Part shown: piece after piece, positions 41,719 through 51,949 of the stretch
How positions within the stretch are numbered: position 1 is the first letter of the stretch
Layout of the letters: the number at the start of each line of letters is the position of its first letter
Origin: Pseudomonas sp. RIT-PI-q
Lineage (GTDB): Bacteria > Pseudomonadota > Gammaproteobacteria > Pseudomonadales > Pseudomonadaceae
Assembly (NCBI RefSeq): GCF_001297125.1
Contig: NZ_LHPC01000049.1
Location: 62,001-126,000 of the forward strand
Direction of reading: 5' to 3'
Length of the DNA: 64,000 bases
The notes under the pieces: generated by a model
The model's input: the letters and a program-made list of their open reading frames with translations, nothing else
Databases searched by the model: none
What the model was told of the DNA's origin: nothing
Made by a program: the position numbers and the translations under genes

Positions 41719-42948
41719 ATGGATTTCGCTTATTCGCCCAAGGTGCAAGAACTGCGTGAGCGCGTGACCGCGTTCATGGACACCTACGTATATCCCGCCG
41801 AAGCCGTGTTCGAGCGCCAGGTCGCCGAGGGCGATCGCTGGCAGCCGACGGCCATCATGGAGGAGCTCAAACTCAAGGCCAAGGCGGAAGGCCTGTGGAA
41901 TTTGTTTCTGCCTGAGTCGGAACTCGGCGCCGGCCTGACCAACCTCGAATACGCGCCCCTGGCAGAAATCATGGGGCGTTCGCTGTTGGGCCCTGAGCCG
42001 TTCAACTGCTCCGCGCCTGACACCGGCAACATGGAAGTGCTGGTGCGTTACGCCAACGAAGAACAGAAACAACGCTGGCTCGAACCGCTTTTACGCGGCG
42101 AAATCCGCTCGGCGTTCGCCATGACCGAACCGGACGTCGCGTCCTCCGACGCCACCAACATGGCCGCCCGTGCCGTGCGTGATGGCGACGAGTGGGTGAT
42201 CAACGGTAAAAAATGGTGGACCTCGGGGGCCTGTGATCCGCGCTGCAAAATCCTGATCTTCATGGGCCTGAGCAATCCCGACGCGCCGCGCCATGCGCAA
42301 CACTCGATGATTCTGGTGCCGGTGGATGCTCCGGGCGTGAAGATTGTTCGGCCGCTGCCGGTGTTCGGTTACGACGACGCGCCGCACGGTCACGCCGAAG
42401 TGCTGTTTGAAAATGTGCGGGTGCCGTACGAAAACGTCCTGTTGGGCGAAGGACGCGGCTTCGAAATCGCTCAAGGTCGCCTTGGCCCAGGCCGTATCCA
42501 CCACTGCATGCGTTCGATCGGCATGGCGGAACGTGCGTTGGAGCTGATGTGCAAACGTGCGGTGAGCCGTACGGCGTTCGGCAAACCGCTGGCGCGTCTG
42601 GGCGGCAACATCGACAAGATTGCCGACTCGCGGATGGAGATCGACATGGCGCGCCTGCTGACGTTGAAAGCGGCGTACATGATGGACACCGTCGGCAACA
42701 AGATTGCCAAGAGCGAAATTGCGCAGATCAAGGTGGTCGCACCGAACGTCGCTTTGCGGGTGATCGACAGGGCTATCCAGATTCATGGCGGGGCCGGGGG
42801 TTCCAACGATTTCCCGCTGGCCTACATGTATGCCATGCAACGCACCCTGCGCCTGGCCGACGGCCCGGACGAAGTGCACCGCGCGGCGATCGGCAAGTTC
42901 GAGATCGGCAAGTACGTGCCTAAAGAAATGATGCGTAGCGGGCAGTAA
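41719..42948 (+). CDS. acyl-CoA dehydrogenase
   Basis: A 409-residue acyl-CoA dehydrogenase of the ACAD10/11-like group. The flavin motifs AFAMTEPDVASSDATNMAARAV and INGKKWWTSGACDPRCKI, the substrate-side QGRLGPGRIHHCMRSIGMAERAL and the C-terminal QIHGGAGGSNDFPLAYMYA support this. Substrate is unknown; such proteins act on longer, branched or hydroxylated acyl-CoA. It faces a divergent LysR regulator. Confidence 0.9.
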   Translation: MDFAYSPKVQELRERVTAFMDTYVYPAEAVFERQVAEGDRWQPTAIMEELKLKAKAEGLWNLFLPESELGAGLTNLEYAPLAEIMGRSLLGPEPFNCSAPDTGNMEVLVRYANEEQKQRWLEPLLRGEIRSAFAMTEPDVASSDATNMAARAVRDGDEWVINGKKWWTSGACDPRCKILIFMGLSNPDAPRHAQHSMILVPVDAPGVKIVRPLPVFGYDDAPHGHAEVLFENVRVPYENVLLGEGRGFEIAQGRLGPGRIHHCMRSIGMAERALELMCKRAVSRTAFGKPLARLGGNIDKIADSRMEIDMARLLTLKAAYMMDTVGNKIAKSEIAQIKVVAPNVALRVIDRAIQIHGGAGGSNDFPLAYMYAMQRTLRLADGPDEVHRAAIGKFEIGKYVPKEMMRSGQ

Positions 42949-42963
42949 GACCGAGTCATCGTT

Positions 42964-43029
42964 CATCGCGGGCAAGCCCGGCTCCCACAGGTTCAGTGTG
43001 ATCCCTGTGGGAGCGGGCTTGCCCGCGAT
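42964..43029. repeat. REP pair, GCGGGC family
   Basis: Two facing GCGGGC units lie between convergent genes. Confidence 0.9.
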
Positions 43030-43062
43030 GGCGGTGGCCGATTCAACACAGCAACATCTGAC

Positions 43063-44403
43063 TCAATACACCCAAACCTCAACCCGCCGATTCTTGATCC
43101 GCCCCTCATCCGCGCTATTGGCCGCCACCGGCATCTCGGCACCAAAGCCGCGAATCTCGCGAAACACCACACCGCTTTTCACCAGTTCCCGTCGCACCGC
43201 CATGGCCCGCAACTTCGACAACAGATCGGCGCGTGCCGGGTCGTTCTTGGCATCGCCAAACCCCACCAGCGTCACCTCCCGGTTGGTCTTGTCGTGCTGC
43301 TTTATATAGTCGAGCACCCGCGACAGATCCTGTCGGGCCTTGTTGTCCAGGCTGGCGCTGCCTTCCTCGAAGCGAAAATTCACCGACAGCCGCTGGGCAT
43401 GGCGGCTCAGTGCCTGATAACCCTCGGGCATCAGCGCGTTCGGCGTGACGGCCATGGCCTGGACTGTCTGGGCAATAAAACCGTTGGCCGCGACAATCGC
43501 TTGGCCCTTGCTGCTCTGAGCGAATGCCACCAAGGCTTCGGCCCAAGGATTTCTCCCATTGGGCGGCAAGTAAAAGAACAACCGGCGGGATAACGGATAG
43601 TCTTCCGTGGCGATCAGGCTATACAGCGGCAACATCGCTTGGGATTGGCCGTCAGCAATTGCCACGGCTTTGGCCTGACGCACGTAAGGCAGGCCGATGA
43701 AACCAATGCCTTGCGGGTCCTGGCTGACGGCGTCGGACAATTGCTCGCTGGATTCGAAGCGTTTCGCCGCACTGTGAAGCGTTTTCCCACGACGACTGAG
43801 GACCAATTCCTTGAAGGTGTCGTAGGTGCCCGATTGATCATCCCGCGCGTAGAGGTGAATCGTCCCACCGCTGCCGCCGAGTTCTTCCCAGGTTTTGGCT
43901 TCGCCGCTGAAGATTCGCGCCAGTTGTTCGGTGTTGAGTTGGTTCAGCGGGTTTTGCGGATGAAGGATGATCGCCAACCCATCGATGGCAATGACTTGCT
44001 CGGCGGCGGGGCTTTTCAGATCGCCCAGGCCTTTGAGGTCTGCCAGTTCGCTGTCCTTGATCGGGCGCGACGAGGCGGCGAGGTCGGCGGTGGCGGCTTT
44101 CAGCGCTGTGAATCCGGTGCTGGAGCCGTGGGCTGCGACGTCCACCGCCACTCGCCGGCCTTGAGCGGTTTCGCCAATGACACGCAATTCGTTAACGGTG
44201 TCCGAGGCTTCGCTGTGCACCTTGAGCAGGCCCTGTTCGCGCAGCAAGCCCTCGACCAGCGCCGGGCCCAATGCCGCGCCGATGGTGTTGGAACCCTGGA
44301 TGCGCAGCACGGGGCCGTTTTCGGGCGTCGGCAAATCGCCGGCCGACGCCATCAACGGCTGCCAGGCGCAGAGCATCAACAGGAACAACACGCGCAGGGT
44401 CAT
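43063..44403 (-). CDS. PstS-like phosphate-binding protein fused to an OmpA C-terminal domain
   Basis: A 446-residue exported protein. A signal peptide (MTLRVLFLLMLCAWQPLMAS) leads into a PstS-like binding domain (LRIQGSNTIGAALGPALVEGLL, SSTGFTALKAATADLAASSRPI, YARDDQSGTYDTFKELVL) to about residue 310. An OmpA/MotB-like peptidoglycan-binding domain follows (VNFRFEEGSASLDNKARQDL, VTLVGFGDAKNDP, NRRVEVWVY). No membrane helix is seen beyond the signal. The design suggests a phosphate or other anion binder held at the cell wall. No pst permease genes adjoin it. Confidence 0.85.
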   Translation of the reverse strand: MTLRVLFLLMLCAWQPLMASAGDLPTPENGPVLRIQGSNTIGAALGPALVEGLLREQGLLKVHSEASDTVNELRVIGETAQGRRVAVDVAAHGSSTGFTALKAATADLAASSRPIKDSELADLKGLGDLKSPAAEQVIAIDGLAIILHPQNPLNQLNTEQLARIFSGEAKTWEELGGSGGTIHLYARDDQSGTYDTFKELVLSRRGKTLHSAAKRFESSEQLSDAVSQDPQGIGFIGLPYVRQAKAVAIADGQSQAMLPLYSLIATEDYPLSRRLFFYLPPNGRNPWAEALVAFAQSSKGQAIVAANGFIAQTVQAMAVTPNALMPEGYQALSRHAQRLSVNFRFEEGSASLDNKARQDLSRVLDYIKQHDKTNREVTLVGFGDAKNDPARADLLSKLRAMAVRRELVKSGVVFREIRGFGAEMPVAANSADEGRIKNRRVEVWVY

Positions 44404-44470
44404 GCCGGCACCTTATAGAGCCAAAGGAAGTGCCGGGAGAATAAGTCAGTAAGATTTCCGAAAGATGACA

Positions 44471-44552
44471 GATCAAAAGATCGCAGCCTGCGGCAGCTCC
44501 TACAGGATGTACGCCGAACCCTGTAGGAGCTGCCGCAGGCTGCGATCTTTTG
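44471..44552. repeat. Inverted repeat element, GGCTGCGATC family
   Basis: Facing arms AAAAGATCGCAGCCTGCGGC and GCCGCAGGCTGCGATCTTTT lie between xthA and the PstS-OmpA gene. Confidence 0.9.
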
Positions 44553-44555
44553 CTT

Positions 44556-45368
44556 TTAGCTCAATTCGAGCCAGATCGGCGCATGATCCGATGGTTTTTC
44601 CATCCCGCGCAGGTCGTAATCCACGCCGGCATCCTTGACCCGTGGCAGCAACCCATGGGACGCCATGATCAAGTCAATCCGCAGGCCTCGTTTGGGTTCG
44701 TCTTCAAACCCGCGGCTGCGGTAGTCGAACCAGCTGAAACGGTCGGCCACATCCGGGTTCAGATGGCGGAAGCTGTCCACCAGGCCCCAGTTTTTCAAGC
44801 GGGCCATCCACTCGCGCTCTTCTGGCAGGAAGCTGCACTTGCCGGTTTTCAGCCAGCGTTTCATGTTGTCCGGGCCGATACCGATGTCACAGTCTTCCGG
44901 GGAAATGTTCACGTCACCCATCACTACCACCGGCTGATCGTTGCTGAACTGGCTTTCCAGCAATTGCTGCAGATCGCTGTAAAAGCGCTCCTTGGCCGGG
45001 AACTTGGTGGGGTGATCGCGGCTTTCACCCTGTGGGAAATAACCGTTCATGATGGTCACCGGCACGCCATTGGCGTCGGCGAACGTGCCCCAGATGAAGC
45101 GCCGCTGAGCGTCTTCTTCATCGGTGGCGAAACCTTTGTGCAGCGCCAGTGGTTCTTTGCGCGAGAGCAGGGCGACGCCGTAATGGCCCTTTTGCCCATG
45201 GAAATACACGTGATAGCCCAGCGCCTGGACCTCGGCCAGCGGGAACTGGTCGTCGTGGACCTTGGTTTCCTGCAGGCCGATCACGTCTGGCTGGTGTTTC
45301 TCGATCAGCGCCGCCAGCTGATGGGGGCGAGCGCGCAGCCCGTTGATGTTGAAGGAGACGATCTTCAT
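44556..45368 (-). CDS. xthA: exodeoxyribonuclease III (AP endonuclease)
   Basis: A 270-residue exonuclease III. It starts MKIVSFNINGLRARPHQL, with metal-binding Glu in IGLQETKVHDDQF, MGDVNISPEDCDIG, and the catalytic Asp-His in KPSDHAPIWLEL. It acts at abasic sites and 3' blocks in base-excision repair. ATG at 45368 is the family start; an upstream in-frame ATG at 45407 is less likely. Confidence 0.95.
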   Translation of the reverse strand: MKIVSFNINGLRARPHQLAALIEKHQPDVIGLQETKVHDDQFPLAEVQALGYHVYFHGQKGHYGVALLSRKEPLALHKGFATDEEDAQRRFIWGTFADANGVPVTIMNGYFPQGESRDHPTKFPAKERFYSDLQQLLESQFSNDQPVVVMGDVNISPEDCDIGIGPDNMKRWLKTGKCSFLPEEREWMARLKNWGLVDSFRHLNPDVADRFSWFDYRSRGFEDEPKRGLRIDLIMASHGLLPRVKDAGVDYDLRGMEKPSDHAPIWLELS

Positions 45369-45480
45369 GGTCGGCAGTCCTGGCAAAAGGGCGATGCTAG
45401 CTGACATGTAGGAATGGGGCCAGTGTGGGGTGAGTGGATTCGTGTTTGTCTGTCAGCTTTGTGTGAGCAGTAATGGCCCC

Positions 45481-45552
45481 ATCGCGGGCAAGCCCGCTCC
45501 CACAGGTATTAAGTCTGGTCTATACCTTGTGGGAGCGGGCTTGCCCGCGATG
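45481..45552. repeat. REP pair, GCGGGC family
   Basis: Facing GCGGGC units lie between the divergent xthA and GNAT genes. Confidence 0.9.
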
Positions 45553-45665
45553 ACGGCTCAAGCCGCAACACTGATTCGGATCAGCAAGGAACTGTGCCGC
45601 TGCTTATAGGCTCGTACCAAGAAGAGCGCAGTCATTTGAGCTGTGCCCCGGGGAGAAATACCGTT

Positions 45666-46316
45666 ATGCCCGAAACCTCGACCGCCATTGCCGATATTCA
45701 TATGCTCGACAGCGGCTACTCCCGCGAAGCTCGTTCCTTGTTGTACCAGGCCTACCGGCACGAGCCGACGTTCGGCTACCTGTTCGAAGCCGAACGCCCC
45801 GGTTATGAACAGCGGGTGCGCGCCACCGTGCGCGAACTGGTCAAGCAACACTTTTTCCAGGAGTTGCCCGCCATCGGTCTGTTGGTCAACGACCGCTTGA
45901 TCGGCATTGCGCTGATCGCACCGCCGCAACGTCGCCTGGGCATCACCGAAAGCTGGGCCTGGCGCCTGCGGATGGTGCTCAGCACCGGGTTTCGCTGCAC
46001 CCGCCGTTACCTCGAATATCACGATGCGGTGATGGCGTGCGTGCCATCCGACTCGGTGCACCTGCTGCCATTGCTGGGGATTCATCCGCAATTTCAGGGC
46101 AAGCACTTCGGCGAACAACTGCTGCAAGCGGTGCACAACTGGTGCGCGGTCGACGAACACTCTCAGGGTGTGGTGCTCGATACCGGGAATCCTCGTTATC
46201 TGGAGTTCTATAAGCGTCAGGGCTATGAAGAAATTGGTGAAGTCGCTGTAGGACCGATCCGCGAGCACGTGTTTTTCCACGCCAATCCCCAGGTGGTGCA
46301 AACCGCAACCGCATAG
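45666..46316 (+). CDS. GNAT-family N-acetyltransferase
   Basis: A 216-residue acetyltransferase. The acetyl-CoA motif is visible as LLPLLGIHPQFQGKHFGEQLLQAVHNW, with the C-terminal GVVLDTGNPRYLEFYKRQGYEEIGEV. Substrate is unknown. The ATG at 45666 lies just after GGGGAGA. It precedes tamA by 66 bases and may share transcription with it. Confidence 0.82.
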   Translation: MPETSTAIADIHMLDSGYSREARSLLYQAYRHEPTFGYLFEAERPGYEQRVRATVRELVKQHFFQELPAIGLLVNDRLIGIALIAPPQRRLGITESWAWRLRMVLSTGFRCTRRYLEYHDAVMACVPSDSVHLLPLLGIHPQFQGKHFGEQLLQAVHNWCAVDEHSQGVVLDTGNPRYLEFYKRQGYEEIGEVAVGPIREHVFFHANPQVVQTATA

Positions 46317-46382
46317 AAGGTCGAACTTTCCGCGCACGCCAGGCTCTATCACGCTCCCAAGCTCGTGATAGCATCCGCGCCT

Positions 46383-48110
46383 ATGAAGTTTCCAGGAAGA
46401 ATTACCAGTGGCGTGCTGATGCTGATTACCAGCTGCACGGCGCTGGCGCAAAGTGAATTGGATGTGCGGATCAAACCGTCCAACGATGAACTGAAGGCCA
46501 ATATAGAGGGCTATATCGGCAGCCTCGGCGATCGTGACGAGGAAGCCTTGCTGCGCTTCAGTCGTGGCGCCGAGGAACAGGCGCGCAAGGCCGCCCAGGC
46601 CTTGGGTTATTACCAACCGCAGATCGACACCGACGTGAAGGGCGGCAAGACGCCGCGCCTGATCCTCAACATCGAGCCTGGCGAACCGATCCATTTGCGC
46701 AACGTCACCGTGCGCGTCGACGGGCCGGCCGCATCGCTCAAAGCCTTTCGTGTGCCCAAAAGCAATGCGCTGAAAACCGGTGCCGTGCTCAACCATGGCC
46801 ATTACGAAGACGCCAAACGCCTGATCCAGAACCAGGCCTCGCGCTACGGTTTTTTCAGCGGCTACTTTTCCAGTCAGAAATTGTTGGTCGACCCGCGAGC
46901 CGGCGTCGCCGACATCGAGCTCATCTACAACAGCGGCCCGCGTTACTCACTGGGCAAGGTCAGTTTCGAGGGCGACACGCCGTTCGACGAAGATTTGCTG
47001 AAACGCATGGTGCCGTTCAAGCAAGGCGCGCCTTACGACTCCGAACTGATCGCCGAACTCAATCAGGCGATGCAATCGAGCGGCTATTTCGAAAGTGTAC
47101 GGGTCGACGCGGCACCGACCGCGGCGAAAAACGATGTGATCCCGGTCGACGTCAAACTCGAAACCCGTAAACCACGGACCATGGGCCTCGGGCTCGGTTA
47201 TTCCACCGACGTCGGCCCACGGGTCAAGGCCAACTGGACCCGGCACTGGGTCAACCCGCAAGGGCACAGTTATGGCTGGGAGACCGAAGTCTCGGCGCCC
47301 CGGCAGAACGTCGGGGTGTTCTATGACATTCCGCTGGACCCGCCTCTGACCGACAAACTGCGCTTCGCTGGTGGTTATCAGAACGAAGAAATTGCCGACA
47401 AGGACTCCCTCAGCAAACTGCTGACCATCGGTCCCGAGTGGCACAGCAAGTTGCCCAGCGGTTGGCAGCGGGTGGTGTCGCTCAAGTGGCAGCGCGAAGA
47501 ATACCGGCTCGGCGACGACTCGGGGCTCAGCACCTTGCTGATGCCAGGCGTCAGCTATTCCTACTTGAAAAGCGATAACCGCATCGACCCGCACAACGGC
47601 TATCGCCTGGAGTTCGAGACCAAAGTGGCCAAGGAAGGCTTGGGTTCCGACAACAACCTGCTGTACGGCACGGCGTTGATAAAAGGCCTGACCACGGTCT
47701 TCGACAAGCACCGCTTCCTCGGTCGGGTGCAGGTCGGTGGCAGCGCCACCAATGGCTACGCATCGGTGCCGCCGTCGCTGCGCTTCTTCGCCGGTGGCGA
47801 TCAGAGCGTGCGCGGTTACGACTACCAAAGCCTGTCCCCGGAAAACTCCGAGGGCGACCGCATCGGTGGCCGCTACATGGTCGCCGGCAGCGTCGAGTAT
47901 CAATACTCCGTCGCCGAAAAATGGCGGGTCGCGACCTTCATCGACCAGGGCAATTCCTTTAATACACTTGAGCTGCCGAACCTCAAGACCGGCGTCGGTA
48001 TCGGCGTGCGCTGGGTCTCGCCGGTGGGGCCGATTCGCCTCGATCTGGCCCACGCGATGGACGACGACGGCGGCATTCGATTGCACTTTTCCATGGGGCC
48101 TGAGCTGTGA
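46383..48110 (+). CDS. tamA: translocation and assembly module subunit TamA
   Basis: A 575-residue outer-membrane protein of the BamA/Omp85 family. A signal peptide (KFPGRITSGVLMLITSCTALA) is followed by three POTRA domains to about residue 250 and a beta barrel that ends RLDLAHAMDDDGGIRLHFSMGPEL. The Omp85 motif is seen in RFFAGGDQSVRGYDY. With TamB it inserts some outer-membrane proteins or moves lipids. The ATG at 46383 is chosen from family length. Confidence 0.92.
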   Translation: MKFPGRITSGVLMLITSCTALAQSELDVRIKPSNDELKANIEGYIGSLGDRDEEALLRFSRGAEEQARKAAQALGYYQPQIDTDVKGGKTPRLILNIEPGEPIHLRNVTVRVDGPAASLKAFRVPKSNALKTGAVLNHGHYEDAKRLIQNQASRYGFFSGYFSSQKLLVDPRAGVADIELIYNSGPRYSLGKVSFEGDTPFDEDLLKRMVPFKQGAPYDSELIAELNQAMQSSGYFESVRVDAAPTAAKNDVIPVDVKLETRKPRTMGLGLGYSTDVGPRVKANWTRHWVNPQGHSYGWETEVSAPRQNVGVFYDIPLDPPLTDKLRFAGGYQNEEIADKDSLSKLLTIGPEWHSKLPSGWQRVVSLKWQREEYRLGDDSGLSTLLMPGVSYSYLKSDNRIDPHNGYRLEFETKVAKEGLGSDNNLLYGTALIKGLTTVFDKHRFLGRVQVGGSATNGYASVPPSLRFFAGGDQSVRGYDYQSLSPENSEGDRIGGRYMVAGSVEYQYSVAEKWRVATFIDQGNSFNTLELPNLKTGVGIGVRWVSPVGPIRLDLAHAMDDDGGIRLHFSMGPEL

Positions 48111-51100
48111 AGCGTGGTTTGAAGTTAACGCTGCTGGCGATTCTGGCGCTGCTGATACTGGTCGTCCTGAGCGTGGCCACGGTGCTGGGTACGGCGACGG
48201 GCAGCCGCTGGGCGCTGGGGTTTGTGCCGGGTTTGACCGTAGAAAACTTTCAGGGCCGATTGGGTGGGCAGTGGAGCGCCGACCATGTGCTGTGGCAGCA
48301 AGACACCAGCCGAATTGAACTGAGCAAAGTGATTTTCGCCTGGTCGCCGTTGTGCCTGACGCGCATGACCCTGTGCATCGAACAGCTCAAGGCTGATCAG
48401 GTCAGCCTGCAATTCCCGCCCGGCACAGAAGAGGACAGCGGCGGGCCGATCACGCTTCCGGATTTGAAATTGCCACTGGCCATCGAGCTGGGCGACGTCC
48501 AGGTTGGCAGCTTGCTGTTCAATGGCAGTGAAGAACTCAAGGGTCTGCAACTGGCAGCGCACTGGACCGCCAATGGCATGCAGATCGACTGGGTGAAATT
48601 GCAGCGCGACGAGCTCAGTCTGAATCTCTCCGGCCAGTTGCAACCGAGCGGTAACTGGCCGCTAAAAGCTGAAGGCAAACTGACTTTGCCGGCGCCGGGC
48701 ACCGAGCCTTGGGCGCTGGCCTTGAAAGTCGACGGCGATTTGCTGAAAACCCTCAACCTGCACGCCGACAGTAGCGGCTACCTCAACGGGCAACTGACCG
48801 GCGAACTGCAACCGCTGGTGGAAAACTTGCCGGCGAAAGTGCGAATCACCGCCGACGGCTTCAAGGCCAGCGCCGATCTGCCTGACACCTTGTTACTCAA
48901 TCAAGTGGAACTCACCGGCGTTGGCGACCTGAAAAACGGTTACCAATTGCACGGCACAGCGACATTGCCCGCAGAAGCCGGCCCGGTCGCGCTGATGCTG
49001 CAAGGCAAGGTCGACGCCAACGGCGCACAGATCGCCGCGCTCGACCTGACGGCCAACGACAAGCAAAGCCTCAAGCTCACCGGCAACCTCGACTGGAGCA
49101 AAGGCCTGAGCGCCGATGCCAAAATCGACTGGCTGGATTTCCCGTGGCATCGCCTCTATCCGCTGATCGACGAACCAGAAGTGGCGTTGCGCAGCTTCAA
49201 CGGTGAAGTCTCGTACACCGACGGCAAATACATCGGCAACTTCAAAGCCGCACTCGATGGCCCGGCGGGAGCGTTCAGCCTGACCAGCCCATTCAGCGGC
49301 GATCTGAGCAAAATCTACCTGCAACAAATTCAACTGGTCGCCGGACAGGGCAAGGCCGAAGGGCACCTGAACCTGCAATTCGCCGATGGCATCGCCTGGG
49401 ACACCGCACTGGACCTGTCGGCAATCAACCCGGCGTACTGGGTCGCGGAATTGCCGGGCATTTTGGCCGGGCCGCTGCGCAGCAAAGGCGAGATCAAGAA
49501 TGAAAAACTCAGCCTGAGCGCCGACCTGGATTTGAAGGGCAAACTGCGTGGGCAACCTGCCGTTCTCCAGGCCAAGGCCGATGGCGCCGGGGAGCAATGG
49601 AACCTCAGCGCTCTGCAAATTCGTCTGGGCGACAACAGCATCACCGGCAAGGGCAGCCTGCAACAGAAACTCGCTGGCCAGATCGATATCAAGCTGTCGC
49701 GCCTGGCCCAGCTCTGGCCGCAATTGCGCGGTCAGCTCAATGGCCGCATTGACGTCGCCGGCACGCTCAAAGCCCCGCAAGGCAAGCTCGGGTTGCAAGG
49801 CACGCAACTGGCGTTTGCCGACAATCGCCTGCAAAGCCTGAACCTCGACGCCACCCTCGACAGCGCTCAACGGGCGAAGATCGACCTCAAGGGCAGCGGC
49901 ATTCAGGCCGGTGACACGTCGCTGGGCACACTGACCGCCAGCGGCCAGGGCGATATCAAAAACCAGAAACTCGCCCTTGATCTGCAAGGGCCGAAGCTGA
50001 AACTGGCGCTCGGTCTTGACGGCAATCTGGACAAAGGCAACTGGCGTGGACGTTTGGCCAGTGGCGATATCCAGGCCGGTGGGCAGGACTGGAAGCTGCA
50101 AGGTCCGGCGAAACTGGAACGGCTGGCGGACGGCAAGATCAACTTCGGCGCTCATTGCTGGATGTCCGGCCCGGCCAGCCTGTGCGGTGAAGACCAGCGC
50201 CTGATGCCGGAGCCAAAGCTGCGTTACCACCTCAAACAATTCCCGATCGACAGCCTGGCGCAGTGGCTGCCGAAGGATTTCGCCTGGAAAGGCCGGCTCA
50301 ACGCCGACCTGCAACTGGACCTGCCGGCCAGCGGCCCGAACGGCCAGATCAGCATTGATGCCAGCGGCGGCACCTTGCGCGTGAAGGAAAAGGATCAGTG
50401 GCTGGACTTCCCGTACCAGGCCCTGACCCTCACCAGCAAACTCACGCCCAAACGCATCGATACCGACCTTAACTTCGTCGGCGGCAAGCTCGGCGAATTG
50501 AGGGTCCAGGCGCAGATCAATCCATTGCCGGCGAACAAACCGCTGACCGGTTCGTTCCGCTTGAATGGCCTGGACTTGTCAGTGGCGCGGCCGTTTGTGC
50601 CGATGGTCGAGAAGCTGACCGGGCGCTTGAATGGCAGCGGCACGATTGCCGGTACGCTGATGGCGCCGCAGGTCAACGGCAATCTGCTGCTCAGCGACGG
50701 CGAGATTTCCGGGCCTGAATTGCCGATGGAGATTCAGGCCTTGCAACTGCGGGCGGTGATCGCGGGTGAAACCGTTCAATTGGACGGCGGCTGGAAAAGC
50801 GGCAAGACCGGGCAGGGCAGCCTTAATGGCAATATCGCCTGGGGTCAGGCGCTGGTGGTGGACCTGGCGCTCAAGGGGTCGCAGTTGCCGGTCACGGTCG
50901 AGCCTTATGCCAAGCTGGAAGTGGCGCCGGACCTGAAGATTTCGCTGAAGGACGACAAACTGGCAGTCGTCGGCAAAGTGCTCGTGCCTAAAGGCGAGAT
51001 CACCGTGCGCGAGCTGCCGCCGTCGACGGTCAAGCTCTCGGATGACACGGTAATCGTCGGTCAGCAGACTGAAGAAGGCAAACCGCCGATGGTCATGGCG

Positions 51101-51781
51101 ATGGACATCGATGTGGTCGTGGGGCAGGACAAGCTGAGCTTTGCCGGGTTTGGCCTTACCGCCAATCTGCAAGGCCATGTGCACATCGGCGACAACCTGG
51201 ACACCCGTGGCGAACTCTGGCTTAACGACGGGCGTTATCGCGCCTACGGTCAGCGGCTGACGGTGCGCCGGGCGCGCTTGCTGTTTGCCGGCCCCATTGA
51301 TCAGCCGTATCTGGACATTGAAGCGATTCGCCAGACCGACGACATCATCGCCGGCATTCGCCTGAGCGGCAGTGCCGAGCAGCCGACCACGCAGATCTTC
51401 TCCGAACCGGCCATGAGCCAGGAACAGGCCTTGTCCTATCTGGTGCTGGGGCGTCCGTTGGCCAGCAGCGGCGAAGACAACAACATGCTCGCCCAGGCGG
51501 CGCTCGGGTTGGGCTTGATGGGCAGCTCGGGGGTGACCGGAGGCTTGGCGAAAAACCTCGGGATTGAGGATTTCCAGCTCGACACCGAAGGTAGCGGCAA
51601 CGCCACCAGCGTGGTCGCCAGCGGCAATATCTCCGAGAAACTCAGCCTGCGTTATGGCGTGGGCGTATTCGAGCCGGCCAACACCATTGCCTTGCGCTAC
51701 AAGCTGAGCAAGAAGGTCTACCTCGAAGCCGCGGGCGGCGTGGCCAGTTCGCTCGACATCTTCTACAAACGGGATTTCTAG
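48107..51781 (+). CDS. tamB: translocation and assembly module subunit TamB
   Basis: A 1224-residue AsmA/VPS13-like bridge protein with one N-terminal membrane anchor (LTLLAILALLILVVLSVATVL) and long repeated beta segments across the periplasm. The C-terminal DUF490/TamB domain ends in IALRYKLSKKVYLEAAGGVASSLDIFYKRDF, which interacts with TamA. Start and the tamA stop overlap by 4 bases. Length is in the normal TamB range. Confidence 0.93.
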   Translation: MKRGLKLTLLAILALLILVVLSVATVLGTATGSRWALGFVPGLTVENFQGRLGGQWSADHVLWQQDTSRIELSKVIFAWSPLCLTRMTLCIEQLKADQVSLQFPPGTEEDSGGPITLPDLKLPLAIELGDVQVGSLLFNGSEELKGLQLAAHWTANGMQIDWVKLQRDELSLNLSGQLQPSGNWPLKAEGKLTLPAPGTEPWALALKVDGDLLKTLNLHADSSGYLNGQLTGELQPLVENLPAKVRITADGFKASADLPDTLLLNQVELTGVGDLKNGYQLHGTATLPAEAGPVALMLQGKVDANGAQIAALDLTANDKQSLKLTGNLDWSKGLSADAKIDWLDFPWHRLYPLIDEPEVALRSFNGEVSYTDGKYIGNFKAALDGPAGAFSLTSPFSGDLSKIYLQQIQLVAGQGKAEGHLNLQFADGIAWDTALDLSAINPAYWVAELPGILAGPLRSKGEIKNEKLSLSADLDLKGKLRGQPAVLQAKADGAGEQWNLSALQIRLGDNSITGKGSLQQKLAGQIDIKLSRLAQLWPQLRGQLNGRIDVAGTLKAPQGKLGLQGTQLAFADNRLQSLNLDATLDSAQRAKIDLKGSGIQAGDTSLGTLTASGQGDIKNQKLALDLQGPKLKLALGLDGNLDKGNWRGRLASGDIQAGGQDWKLQGPAKLERLADGKINFGAHCWMSGPASLCGEDQRLMPEPKLRYHLKQFPIDSLAQWLPKDFAWKGRLNADLQLDLPASGPNGQISIDASGGTLRVKEKDQWLDFPYQALTLTSKLTPKRIDTDLNFVGGKLGELRVQAQINPLPANKPLTGSFRLNGLDLSVARPFVPMVEKLTGRLNGSGTIAGTLMAPQVNGNLLLSDGEISGPELPMEIQALQLRAVIAGETVQLDGGWKSGKTGQGSLNGNIAWGQALVVDLALKGSQLPVTVEPYAKLEVAPDLKISLKDDKLAVVGKVLVPKGEITVRELPPSTVKLSDDTVIVGQQTEEGKPPMVMAMDIDVVVGQDKLSFAGFGLTANLQGHVHIGDNLDTRGELWLNDGRYRAYGQRLTVRRARLLFAGPIDQPYLDIEAIRQTDDIIAGIRLSGSAEQPTTQIFSEPAMSQEQALSYLVLGRPLASSGEDNNMLAQAALGLGLMGSSGVTGGLAKNLGIEDFQLDTEGSGNATSVVASGNISEKLSLRYGVGVFEPANTIALRYKLSKKVYLEAAGGVASSLDIFYKRDF

Positions 51782-51814
51782 GTCCGTTCCTTCCCATAAA
51801 TGGCGTCGCCCCCA

Positions 51815-51879
51815 ATCGCGGGCAAGCCCGCTCCCACAGGGATCACACTGGACCTTGTGGGAGCGGGCTTGCCCGCGAT
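51815..51879. repeat. REP pair, GCGGGC family
   Basis: Facing GCGGGC units follow tamB. Confidence 0.9.
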
Positions 51880-51949
51880 GGCGTCTGGGTGGTCACCACA
51901 TTATTCAATGCCATTTATCACCTAAATACAAAGCAACCTAACTATTACG

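Noticed and set aside
48893..50314. 473-codon frame on the minus strand inside tamB
   Set aside because: A shadow of tamB, whose N-terminus, repeats and C-terminal signature are all continuous.
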